NCBI GenBank assembly: GCA_001593925.1
Contig: LUCD01000069.1
Span: 1-7,106, forward strand
From: Candidatus Bathyarchaeota archaeon B26-1
GTDB taxonomy: Archaea > Thermoproteota > Bathyarchaeia > Bathyarchaeales > B26-1
DNA: 7,106 nucleotides
Direction of reading: 5' to 3'
Position numbers and translations under genes: made by a program
The notes under the pieces: generated by a model
Databases searched by the model: none
Seen by the model: the letters and a program-made list of their open reading frames with translations, nothing else
What the model was told of the DNA's origin: nothing
In this document: piece after piece, positions 1-6,624 of the stretch
Numbering within the stretch: position 1 is the first letter of the stretch
How the letters are laid out: every line of letters starts with the position of its first letter

Positions 1-803
1 GAGAGCTCCTCCTCTACGTAGCATTTAGTGGCCAAGTATGTCCAGCTTATCAACGTTGTGTTCTCGTCAACCCTAACATGCAGGGGTGGAATCTCAACTG
101 TCAACCAAGACTTCTCCGTCGGCGTTATGGTCACCTCATAGTTTATGGGAAAGAAGAAGTAACTCTCATAGACAGGGTTAATCTTCGCAGTCTCGAAGTC
201 TTCTATATTTGCCCTCAAGGCGGGCTTAAGGGTTAATGTCTCCTTCTCTTCAGTAATCGGGTTGTAATCGGAGACTCTGACGAGTTTACCATCCAGAACC
301 CATATATTGCATTCAACATAGATTTGGCTTCCCAGATTTCTGACAGTGAGAGGCATCCGCATATTCGTGTATATAGTTCGGCCCGTTTCATACCAGCCTG
401 TAAATGTGACGTCCTCATCCATGAAGAGATTATTTATTTTTATGACCGTATAGTTTCCTAAGACCTCTAACCGGCTGATCCTAGGCGGATTTTTAAGCAG
501 GGCCTTGACGTTGGAGGTCCCAGTAACGGTTTTGATGAGCCTCTGTATCGTTCCAGTCTCGTTCGTCACGTCCTCTAAGTAGACAGTTTCCCAGACTGAG
601 GAGGGTTGAAAGTTAATTCTTAAGGTCATGTTTGGAACCGGCATGTCGGTCTTGTAGTCCCTCAACTTAACGATGAACCAGACATTAATCCCCTGGGCAT
701 CTTCCGGCGAAGCCTCAACTTGGAAGCCGATTAGACACATGGTCAATAAGGTAAAAAGTAAAATTAAGGCCGCTACAGATGCTTGTTTACTCGGCCCCTT
801 CAC
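1..803 (-). CDS. Secreted/surface beta-sandwich-type protein, C-terminus cut by window edge
   Basis: I translated the minus strand from GTG at 801-803 and found 267 codons without a stop to the left edge, so the gene is partial at its 3' end. The GTG overlaps the TGA of the upstream gene (GTGA), and GGAGG at 812-816 lies 8 nt before it, which fixes the start. Residues 10-29 form a hydrophobic segment after two lysines (K2, K6), typical of a signal peptide, with a likely cut near A31. The rest is rich in alternating hydrophobic/polar strands and Thr/Asn/Val, like an Ig-type or prealbumin-type extracellular protein. N-glycosylation sequons occur at N58, N81, N117 and N248. I do not recognise a named family. 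It is the third gene of an operon with a coiled-coil protein and an Ig-like membrane protein, so a role in the same cell-surface structure is inferred. A C-terminal membrane anchor, if there is one, lies outside the window. Confidence 0.85.
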   Translation of the reverse strand, partial: MKGPSKQASVAALILLFTLLTMCLIGFQVEASPEDAQGINVWFIVKLRDYKTDMPVPNMTLRINFQPSSVWETVYLEDVTNETGTIQRLIKTVTGTSNVKALLKNPPRISRLEVLGNYTVIKINNLFMDEDVTFTGWYETGRTIYTNMRMPLTVRNLGSQIYVECNIWVLDGKLVRVSDYNPITEEKETLTLKPALRANIEDFETAKINPVYESYFFFPINYEVTITPTEKSWLTVEIPPLHVRVDENTTLISWTYLATKCYVEEEL

Positions 804-2242
804 CTCATCATCCTCCCACCCAACTCCATAAGCTTCGTCTCGTACTCATCCCTCAACTTCCGATAAAGCTTGTACTCGATCAGCCCGTTCTCGTACAGGT
901 TCTCAAGCTTGCTCAGCATCTCCTTATACTTCCTTATCTCTAAGGGTTTTTTAAGCTTCTTTCTCTCCAATACGAAGATTAAGGCTACGAGCGGGACGGG
1001 CATAACTAACGTTAAGAATAAGGCGGTCATGTTCATACTGCACGTCATAACCTCGTCCATGTCGTATAACAGGTCTACAACGATCACACCCGTATATATT
1101 CCGTAGGACGCTCTAACCTCATATCGGCCGGTAGGCAGGAGAACCCTTACGTAACCCCACTCATCAGTCTTCTCCCTGTAGAGAACCTCACCCTTAAGCC
1201 TTCCATACCTTCCTTGGAGCCTACTCACCACTACGAGGGCGTTTCTAATCGGCTCGCCTGAAGGGTCTAAAACCCTAACTCTCAACCTGTAAAGGGGACA
1301 TTCTATGGTCCACTCGTCATTCGTATGGAGGTCCACGATTCCGGTCCAAACCTGAAGCCCCTCCCACACAACGTCAACCACGTAACGCTCAGCGTAGAAG
1401 CTCTCGCGAGTTATACAGCCGTTCTCATCGGTATAGTCTTTGAAGATGAGGTTTCCCTCGGAGTCGTAGAAGTACACGGCGGCGCCGGAGATGACCTCGC
1501 CAGAAGCCGAGACCAACCTAAAGACCAAACGAGTCTTATTGCATTCTATGGTTATGTTTTTATGCCCCTGCAGTTTGATGTAAGCCTCGCCTACAGGCTC
1601 ACCGCTTACAACCTTGAGCAAGTATGTTCCGTTCCAAAGCCCATTAAAGGAGGTTCTCCCATTAAGGTCAGTCTTATTCCAACCAATAATCCGCCCAGTT
1701 CCATCCTTTATAACCGTGAAGTTGTCCAGCGAATGGAAGACCAGCTGGTCGTATAAGTAGACGACGTGGTCCGCCAACGGTTCACCTTGAAGGTCCACGC
1801 ATTCAACGGTTAGGTTATAAACCCACGTCCTAACTATGAAGAGGTCAGGTTCTGTGACATTGATCTTTCTTCTGCCCACAACCCTGTATCCATGGTTAAC
1901 GGAGACCGTGTACACTCCTTCCGGCAGCTTCAGGTCTACGTGTCCTGTGCTGTTTGGAACTCCGTAAGCCACAACGGTCCCATTTAAGTCGTGCACGGTA
2001 ACGTTTAAACCTTGAAGGTTAGGTTCTCCCCCTCCCTCAGAACCCAGTATAAGTAAGGTTATGTTGAAGAGTAGAGGTTCTGAAGCGTTTCCGCCTCCGC
2101 CATCCTGTTGTCCGAGAGACCCAATAACCGTTGTGGTGAAGTAGCCCTCTAGATGAGCCGTCGGCTCTGCAGATGCTGTAAGCCATCCAAAAACCGTACA
2201 TACGATCAACGAGGCTACTAAAATCCATCTAGGAGTCGTCAA
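800..2242 (-). CDS. Membrane-anchored surface protein with tandem Ig/prealbumin-like domains and a cytoplasmic helical tail
   Basis: The 480-residue protein has a signal peptide (residues 1-25, hydrophobic 7-21, ending ASA-EP). Four repeats of the carboxypeptidase-regulatory/Cna-B-like fold follow, at about 77-136, 142-232, 236-313 and 318-390. Each shows the pattern 'D-x-x-G-x-x-[IVL]...[YFV] ... T-D-x-x-G-x ... G-x-Y-x-V', for example TDENG at 271-275 and TDEWGY at 359-364. A single transmembrane helix spans about 406-425, followed by a basic stop-transfer (RKKLKK) and a 50-residue charged cytoplasmic tail. That tail contains a helical hairpin pattern (441-474) shared with two neighbouring proteins. 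Thirteen N-x-S/T sequons are present, 12 of them between residues 52 and 235. The start is TTG, overlapping the previous gene's TGA (TTGA), with GGGAGGG just upstream. A display, adhesion or envelope-scaffold role is inferred from the architecture only; no enzyme motif is seen. Confidence 0.9.
   Translation of the reverse strand: MTTPRWILVASLIVCTVFGWLTASAEPTAHLEGYFTTTVIGSLGQQDGGGGNASEPLLFNITLLILGSEGGGEPNLQGLNVTVHDLNGTVVAYGVPNSTGHVDLKLPEGVYTVSVNHGYRVVGRRKINVTEPDLFIVRTWVYNLTVECVDLQGEPLADHVVYLYDQLVFHSLDNFTVIKDGTGRIIGWNKTDLNGRTSFNGLWNGTYLLKVVSGEPVGEAYIKLQGHKNITIECNKTRLVFRLVSASGEVISGAAVYFYDSEGNLIFKDYTDENGCITRESFYAERYVVDVVWEGLQVWTGIVDLHTNDEWTIECPLYRLRVRVLDPSGEPIRNALVVVSRLQGRYGRLKGEVLYREKTDEWGYVRVLLPTGRYEVRASYGIYTGVIVVDLLYDMDEVMTCSMNMTALFLTLVMPVPLVALIFVLERKKLKKPLEIRKYKEMLSKLENLYENGLIEYKLYRKLRDEYETKLMELGGRMMR
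812..816 (-). promoter_or_regulatory. Ribosome-binding site deciding the GTG start of the left-edge surface protein
   Basis: GGAGG (minus strand) lies 8 nt before GTG 801-803. It sits in the last codons of the preceding gene and supports translational coupling. Confidence 0.65.
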
Positions 2243-3159
2243 GAACCCTCCCTCAAAGTCTCAAAGCACCTGAATATCTTCATGTCCATGTCATCGATGT
2301 ACCTTCTGATCTCTTCTATCTTCCTCTCGATACTTCGCAACTCCCCCTGCAATGCTCCCAGTCTACTCTCGTACGCGCTCTCTTCGAACTCTCCTACGGC
2401 GTATCTGGCCTCAGTCTCCTTTATTTCGTCCCTGATCTCTGAGGCTTTAAGTTCAAGGTTCATAACCTCCTCGATCTTGTCACGCCTAATCGAGGACCAC
2501 TTCTTAGAGATTTCCTCCAGCCTCCTCTGACAGAACTCCTTACTTTTCTCAACGTCTTCCGAGAGCTCCTTCTCCTTAATCATGTTCAAGTATTGGTTGA
2601 TGAAGGAAACCTCGTCCTCGATCGGCAGGGACGCGAAGGCCTTGTCTATACTATTTATCAGCCTTTCCCACTTCAGAGAGGGATGAGGCATTTCACCCGG
2701 CGGAGGGGCTCCCACAGTATATGTCTTCTCATGTCTGTCCAAGAACTCCTTCAGACCTATCTTCTCTTTTGCCCACTCCAGCTTTGCCTTAGCCTTGGCC
2801 AGCTCCAAGTATTCCCTTAGATGAAACTGCTCCTCTAGCAGCTCAGAGAGGCGGCTACTCATCTCGGCTCTAATGATGTTATATATATTCTTTGGTATCT
2901 CCCCGGACCGAGAGAGCCTTGCGAGCTCCTCCATCTTGAGGGATAAGTCCTTCATCTCCTTAACGTTTGACTGGAAGATTCTGAGTTTCTCCTCTGCCTC
3001 ACGTCTCAAGTCTTCAACTGGAACCCTCTGGACTGTACGAGGACGTTTAGGAGTCTCACGCATCTGCTCCTGAAAGATATCCAGAGGTATCTGGCGAGGA
3101 ACTGCTCCCACAACTTTGTTGTTTTTTGACCGCCAGAAGCGCTTGAGGAAACCAACCAT
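2239..3159 (-). CDS. Soluble coiled-coil protein, function unknown
   Basis: The 306-residue protein is highly charged and has no signal peptide or membrane helix. The first 12 residues (F4, L5, F8, W9 set among K6, R7, R10, K12) could form a basic amphipathic helix able to touch the membrane. A proline-containing basic stretch (20-48) is followed by helical regions at about 49-145 and 160-300, broken by a Pro/Gly linker (APPPGEMPHP, 151-160). Two copies of a 'G-x-[IF] ... L..[LI]' helical hairpin lie at 66-110 and 246-281, and the same pattern occurs in the cytoplasmic tail of the next gene's product. It is the first gene of an operon with two surface proteins (4-bp overlap downstream). A cytoplasmic scaffold that binds the tail of the surface protein is inferred. 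The amphipathic N-terminus plus long helices recalls ESCRT-III/Cdv-type proteins, but I see no diagnostic motif and do not assign it there. Confidence 0.88.
   Translation of the reverse strand: MVGFLKRFWRSKNNKVVGAVPRQIPLDIFQEQMRETPKRPRTVQRVPVEDLRREAEEKLRIFQSNVKEMKDLSLKMEELARLSRSGEIPKNIYNIIRAEMSSRLSELLEEQFHLREYLELAKAKAKLEWAKEKIGLKEFLDRHEKTYTVGAPPPGEMPHPSLKWERLINSIDKAFASLPIEDEVSFINQYLNMIKEKELSEDVEKSKEFCQRRLEEISKKWSSIRRDKIEEVMNLELKASEIRDEIKETEARYAVGEFEESAYESRLGALQGELRSIERKIEEIRRYIDDMDMKIFRCFETLREGS
2246..2252 (-). promoter_or_regulatory. Ribosome-binding site deciding the TTG start of the surface-protein gene
   Basis: GGGAGGG (minus strand) ends 3 nt before TTG 2240-2242, inside the last codons of the upstream gene. 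It supports the TTGA overlap start, which also places the signal peptide exactly at the N-terminus. Confidence 0.65.
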
Positions 3160-3381
3160 GAGGAAACCCGCCTACTATAATATTAGCATACCCAATGTTA
3201 GATATAAATCCTTTATGCCACCGTTCCGCGAAGAGAACTCCCTTATTTCATTAAAGGCTTTACAGGGTTTGATGCGCTATTTTCTGTCCTGTGTAAGGGT
3301 CCTAACGTCTCTAGACCTCCCTCGGGTAGATGCACGATAGCTCGGCGAAGAGACCATTCTAAACTGGGGGTGGAAGCCTCA
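3160..3381 (-). promoter_or_regulatory. Intergenic region with promoter of the coiled-coil/surface-protein operon
   Basis: This 222-bp gap lies between the stop of the GH20 gene and the start of the operon on the same strand. GATTTATATC (complement of 3201-3210) is a strong TATA-like box about 45 nt before the ATG at 3159, predicting a leader of about 20 nt. A second AT-rich box, TAATATTATAG (complement of 3174-3184), could give a leaderless start. No clear Shine-Dalgarno precedes the ATG. I see no tRNA, no open frame of note and no clear terminator for the GH20 gene in the rest of the gap. Confidence 0.5.
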
Positions 3382-5037
3382 CTATCTGAGTTTTAGGTCT
3401 ATCCTGCCAGCGGAACCCCAGAACCTCGAGATTATCCTCTCGAGCCCCTCCGGTTTCCTCTCAGCCAGCCACAGGTCCGCGTAGATGTTCGCAAGGGCTA
3501 TGTAGTCGGACGCCGCGGCCTCTCCCCTCAATCTCTTCAGGCAGGCCTCCAAGCACATGCGTATGAAGTTAAGGTCGTCTGGCAGATTTACGTCCTCAGC
3601 TTCTTTCAGAACGTTCTTCACCTTGGAGTAGATGTCTCTACGTTTCTCCTCGCTTAACCTGTGGAACCACAGGTCTGCAAATAGTATGTGCTTCATGGTC
3701 TCGACGACCTCCGGTACTCCTAGAGCCTTCCTAACCTCAAGTATCCCTTTGCTCTCCCCACTTAGAACCAGCCACTTATCTTCCCAAGAGCCGTTTCCCT
3801 CAGCTATCTCCATCGCGGCTAAGATTAGAGGCTCTAGGAAGGAGAAGAGGCACTCCTCCCCGTCGTCTCCCCAAGCGGTCACCAAGAATCCGAGCAGTCC
3901 CTCCTCTCTGGCGGCCGACAGGAAACCCTCAAGGTTCCTGAGGGCCACATGGAAGTTCGGGTAGTATCTCCTCGAGTTGGAGAGCCCCGGACAGGCTATC
4001 TGCTCTAGGCCCAAATCTTTGATGAGCCTTATCTTCTTCTTGAAGTAACCCTTTCCTTGAGGACGGTAGTCCCAGTTAGCTATTACCGCTGATCTCCATA
4101 CATCGCTCTTCAGGAGGGAGGCCCACACCTTCCCCTCCTCGCGCAGATACATGCCGGAGATCATGTCCCCCCAAAGGATGGGAACCTTACCCTTCCCCCT
4201 TACGATCTCGATCATCTTTGCGTGATGCGCCTCATAGAGTTTAGGCCCCTCAAACTTCCACGTTCTGTTGAGGCTTCTTCCCCTTCCGAGAGCCCATGTC
4301 TCATCTCCCCCGATGTGGATGTACCTAGAAGGGAAGAAGTCGACGGCCTCCTCTAGGAGTTCGTAAGCAAATCTTTTAGCCTCCTCGTCGCTGAGGTTCA
4401 GACATCCCTCCGCTGGGTTATGCCACTCGCTCAGCCTTCTGAACTCCGGTAGTGTGAGTATATGCTCCATGTGGCCGGAGAGCTCCAGCGACGGGAAGAC
4501 CTCTATGCCGAGGCTCTTCCCGTACTCTACAACTTCTTTCAGCTCCTCCTCTTTTAGGCGGCCTCTATGCCTCCCTATCGTTGGGTACTTCTTCCACGGG
4601 AAGAGGTCTTCGAAGTATATGGCGAAGTAGTTGTACTTCAAGAGGAAGAGCCAGCGCAGTATCCTCTTGAAGGTCTCTACCTTCGGAACTCCTCCGCGGG
4701 CAATATCGAGGTGGTACCCCCTAAACTTGAAGGCGAACTCCTCCTCAACCTTGACTTCTGGTAGGAAACCTTTCTTCTGCAGGGTCAGCTGGATTAGGGT
4801 CGCATAGCCTACGCTCTCCTCCCCCCAGATGTGAACTTCGTTCTCCTTAACCTCGACCCCGTTTCCTGCGAGGCTGTCCTTGACGATTTTCCAACGACCC
4901 TTTGGAACGTTGAACTCCTTTGAGAAAAATTCTGGGAGGTTCTCGAAGCCGTCGAACCTGAACCATCTGCCAGTGAACTCCATCTTCTTCGGCTCTGGAA
5001 CTATAAGTATCTTTTCAGCCACTCCTCCTGCCTCCAT
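3382..5037 (-). CDS. Family GH20 beta-N-acetylhexosaminidase-like glycoside hydrolase, cytoplasmic
   Basis: The 551-residue protein matches the GH20 layout. A small alpha/beta N-terminal domain (about 1-100) precedes a TIM barrel opening with RGYHLD (106-111; R106 is the usual substrate-binding Arg) and the KYNYFAIYFED strand (134-144). Conserved SGH (H189) and the catalytic pair D245-E246 in IHIGGDETW follow. Pocket aromatics are W289 in LWGD, W322/Y324 in NWDY, and W389 in TAWGDDGEE. A helical C-terminal region spans about 405-551. The expected reaction is substrate-assisted removal of terminal beta-linked GlcNAc or GalNAc. No signal peptide or membrane segment is seen, so it should act in the cytoplasm on imported oligosaccharides or on recycled glycans. 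The ATG at 5037 suits a nearly leaderless mRNA. GTG at 5020-5022 (codon 6), preceded by GGAGG with 8-nt spacing, is an alternative giving 546 residues. The exact substrate cannot be told from sequence. Confidence 0.9.
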   Translation of the reverse strand: MEAGGVAEKILIVPEPKKMEFTGRWFRFDGFENLPEFFSKEFNVPKGRWKIVKDSLAGNGVEVKENEVHIWGEESVGYATLIQLTLQKKGFLPEVKVEEEFAFKFRGYHLDIARGGVPKVETFKRILRWLFLLKYNYFAIYFEDLFPWKKYPTIGRHRGRLKEEELKEVVEYGKSLGIEVFPSLELSGHMEHILTLPEFRRLSEWHNPAEGCLNLSDEEAKRFAYELLEEAVDFFPSRYIHIGGDETWALGRGRSLNRTWKFEGPKLYEAHHAKMIEIVRGKGKVPILWGDMISGMYLREEGKVWASLLKSDVWRSAVIANWDYRPQGKGYFKKKIRLIKDLGLEQIACPGLSNSRRYYPNFHVALRNLEGFLSAAREEGLLGFLVTAWGDDGEECLFSFLEPLILAAMEIAEGNGSWEDKWLVLSGESKGILEVRKALGVPEVVETMKHILFADLWFHRLSEEKRRDIYSKVKNVLKEAEDVNLPDDLNFIRMCLEACLKRLRGEAAASDYIALANIYADLWLAERKPEGLERIISRFWGSAGRIDLKLR

Positions 5038-5122
5038 AAACCTCTTAAAGGGATATTTTGCTAGTCTTAAAAATCTATATTTGGTGGTATTACATATAAC
5101 CTTCTGGTGTTGAGGGAGCTCT
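5038..5122. promoter_or_regulatory. Divergent promoter region between the GH20 gene and the coiled-coil/rpiA operon
   Basis: This 85-bp AT-rich gap separates divergent genes. For the minus-strand GH20 gene, AGATTTTTAAG (complement of 5066-5076) is a good archaeal TATA-like box; initiation about 25 nt from its centre would give a leader of under 10 nt. For the plus-strand gene, CTATATTT at 5075-5082 would start a transcript with a leader of about 20 nt, containing the GGGAG ribosome site. CATATAAC at 5093-5100 could instead give an almost leaderless start. The two best boxes practically overlap, so the two promoters may compete. The positions are seen directly; promoter activity is inferred. 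Confidence 0.55.
5114..5118 (+). promoter_or_regulatory. Ribosome-binding site for the TTG-started coiled-coil gene
   Basis: GGGAG ends 4 nt before the TTG at 5123. It supports this unusual start, because the frame upstream is closed by TGA at 5111-5113. Confidence 0.6.
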
Positions 5123-5872
5123 TTGCCATTCGACCCGTGGCTCTACTTGACAATAATCTTCGGAACGTCCACGATAGCTTTGATCCTCGCCTTAATCACG
5201 CTTTTTGAGAGAGGCCGGTCCGCAAGCAAGCCCTCAGAGGCCACGACTCCAGCTTCTTTCTCCCTCATAAAAATTGGGGAGATATCCCGTAACGTTCTTC
5301 CCAGAATGAGGAGCGTCACCAAGGAGAGGGTGAAGGAAGCCTCCGAAAGGCTTAGGATACTTAACCTTGAGAGGGAGATTCTCAGCTACGCTATACGCCG
5401 CCTCTACGAAGCCCATGCGGAGGGCAGAATAACCGAGGAGGAACGTGACAGACTGGCAGAACGTTACAAAGAGGAACTGAAGCAGATAAGGGAGGAGATC
5501 GCGCGGAGCGAGTCCATACTGACCCTAGACGAACTAGAGAGGATGCAAGAGGACCTCCTCAAACTCTTCGCGGAAAGGTTCGAGGAGCTGAGCCGTAAGA
5601 TAGAGGACCTGAGAGCCCTCGCCAACATCAGACCCCTCGAGGCTCTGAAACCCGTCGAGGCTGAGAGGCCGGGAGACCAAGCTGAACCAGCGTCTACACC
5701 CAAAACCCCCCAGAAGACAGTAAACCAGACCAAACAGCCAACGACGCGTAGAAGGCGGAGACGAGAACCAGCAAAAACCAAAATGACGGAAGCCGACAAG
5801 AGAGTTGAACAGCTGAGAGCCGAGATCGAGAAGGTTCTAGAACGACTCAGCAGGATAGAGGTTGAAGACTGA
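5123..5872 (+). CDS. N-terminally membrane-anchored coiled-coil protein, function unknown
   Basis: The 249-residue protein begins with one transmembrane helix (about 7-28) followed by FERGR, so the bulk probably faces the cytoplasm. A loop leads to a long, highly charged helical region (about 64-168). This includes a hairpin pattern around G101-R-I103 with L111, Y115, L119 and I122, matching the tails of two proteins encoded on the other strand nearby. Residues 170-220 are Pro/Thr/Lys-rich and contain six consecutive arginines (209-214), a likely flexible, polyanion- or membrane-binding linker. Residues 222-247 form a final short coiled coil. The start is TTG; the frame is closed by TGA at 5111-5113 and no other start codon lies between, and GGGAG at 5114-5118 serves as the ribosome site. 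The TGA at 5870-5872 overlaps the rpiA ATG by one base. I do not recognise a family. Confidence 0.88.
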   Translation: MPFDPWLYLTIIFGTSTIALILALITLFERGRSASKPSEATTPASFSLIKIGEISRNVLPRMRSVTKERVKEASERLRILNLEREILSYAIRRLYEAHAEGRITEEERDRLAERYKEELKQIREEIARSESILTLDELERMQEDLLKLFAERFEELSRKIEDLRALANIRPLEALKPVEAERPGDQAEPASTPKTPQKTVNQTKQPTTRRRRRREPAKTKMTEADKRVEQLRAEIEKVLERLSRIEVED

Positions 5873-6564
5873 TGGATTGGAGGGAAGACGCCAAGCGGAG
5901 AGCCGCCTTGGAAGCCGTGAAGCACGTCAAGGACGGCTTCGTGGTCGGCCTAGGTAGCGGCTCTACGGCGGCGTTCGCCATCAGAGAGATTGGGAGAAGG
6001 ATAAGGGAGGAGAACCTTAAGGTTCTAGGGGTCTCCACATCCTACCAGTCGTATATCCTAGCCGTCGAGTGTGGAATCCCGATCACAAACCTTGGAGAGC
6101 ATCCCCAGATAGACTTAGACATAGATGGTGCGGACCAGATCGACCGTGACCTAAACCTGATAAAGGGTGGGGGAGGAGCTCTCCTCCGCGAGAAGGTGGT
6201 CGCCTCAGCCGCTAAGGAAGTTATCATAGTGGCTGACGAGACTAAGCTCTCTAGAAGGCTCGGGGAGAACAGGGTTATACCCTTAGAGGTCTTACCCTTC
6301 GCCGTTCCAGTCGTTATGTTGAAGGTTAAGAAGATCGGGGGGAATCCTAGGCTTCGGGAGAAGAACACGGGGGGACCATACATAACGGACAACGGAAACT
6401 TCATACTCGACGTAGACTTCGGGCCGATAGACGACCCAGAAGAACTCGACAGGAAACTCAAATCCATACCCGGAATCGTCGAGACGGGGCTCTTCATAGG
6501 AATGACCAACATGGCCTACATAGGAACCCCAAACAACGTGAGAGTCATCCAAAGAACAAGATAG
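5872..6564 (+). CDS. rpiA: Ribose-5-phosphate isomerase A
   Basis: The 230-residue protein is collinear with RpiA, which interconverts ribose-5-phosphate and ribulose-5-phosphate in the pentose phosphate/ribulose monophosphate pathways in the cytoplasm. Visible family motifs are the phosphate-binding GLGSGST (26-32), STSYQS (55-60), DGAD (85-88, holding the active-site aspartates), KGGGG (98-102), and REK (106-108, whose E107 corresponds to the catalytic glutamate). ADETK (121-125), DNGNFILDVDFG (173-184) and the C-terminal GIVETGLF (201-208) also fit. The length is close to that of bacterial and archaeal RpiA, about 220-235. The residue after DGAD is Gln rather than the common Glu. The ATG at 5872 shares its A with the TGA of the upstream coiled-coil gene, so the two are co-transcribed and translationally coupled; GAGGT at 5858-5862 is a possible ribosome site. 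No promoter of its own is apparent. Confidence 0.97.
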   Translation: MDWREDAKRRAALEAVKHVKDGFVVGLGSGSTAAFAIREIGRRIREENLKVLGVSTSYQSYILAVECGIPITNLGEHPQIDLDIDGADQIDRDLNLIKGGGGALLREKVVASAAKEVIIVADETKLSRRLGENRVIPLEVLPFAVPVVMLKVKKIGGNPRLREKNTGGPYITDNGNFILDVDFGPIDDPEELDRKLKSIPGIVETGLFIGMTNMAYIGTPNNVRVIQRTR

Positions 6565-6566
6565 TA

Positions 6567-6571
6567 TTTTT
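6567..6571 (+). terminator. T-tract after rpiA
   Basis: Five T residues occur 3 nt past the rpiA stop. A short T-tract without a hairpin is the usual archaeal terminator signal and would end the coiled-coil/rpiA transcript. Confidence 0.45.
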
Positions 6572-6589
6572 CGTGACTAAAAGTAGATG

Positions 6590-6604
6590 AAAAAAGGCAA
6601 AAAT
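6590..6604 (-). terminator. Double T-tract ending the permease transcript
   Basis: Read on the minus strand this stretch is ATTTTTGCCTTTTTT: two T-runs of five and six residues separated by GCC. It lies just after the end of the decayed gene and faces the rpiA terminator, so it probably ends the permease transcript. Confidence 0.5.
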
Positions 6605-6624
6605 AACGTGTTGGGCTTAATTCT

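Noticed and set aside
233..418. 61-residue minus-strand open frame
   Set aside because: It lies out of frame inside the longer GTG-started secreted-protein gene (1-803), which has a signal peptide and a coupled start.
1325..1756. 143-residue plus-strand open frame
   Set aside because: It is antisense to the Ig-like surface protein, which has clear domain structure; no ribosome site or recognisable protein is seen.
3148..3171. Direct repeat GGTTTCCTC on either side of the ATG of the soluble coiled-coil gene
   Set aside because: Nine bases in two copies only, one of them coding; probably coincidental.
3116..3340. 74-residue plus-strand open frame over the operon promoter
   Set aside because: It starts inside the coiled-coil gene, covers the TATA-like box of the opposite strand and has no ribosome site.
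3228..3354. Short repeats in the 222-bp gap: GCGAAGAGA at 3228-3236 and 3345-3353, and a 6-bp inverted pair GTCTCT/AGAGAC at 3307-3312 and 3349-3354
   Set aside because: They are too short and, for the inverted pair, the loop is too long to claim an operator or structured RNA; chance is likely.
5464..5925. 153-residue minus-strand open frame, Ser/Leu-rich
   Set aside because: It is the antisense shadow of the charged coiled-coil gene and rpiA start; Ser/Leu runs are what antisense of Glu/Arg/Lys codons gives.
6042..6512. 156-residue minus-strand open frame
   Set aside because: It is antisense to rpiA, whose motifs are unmistakable.
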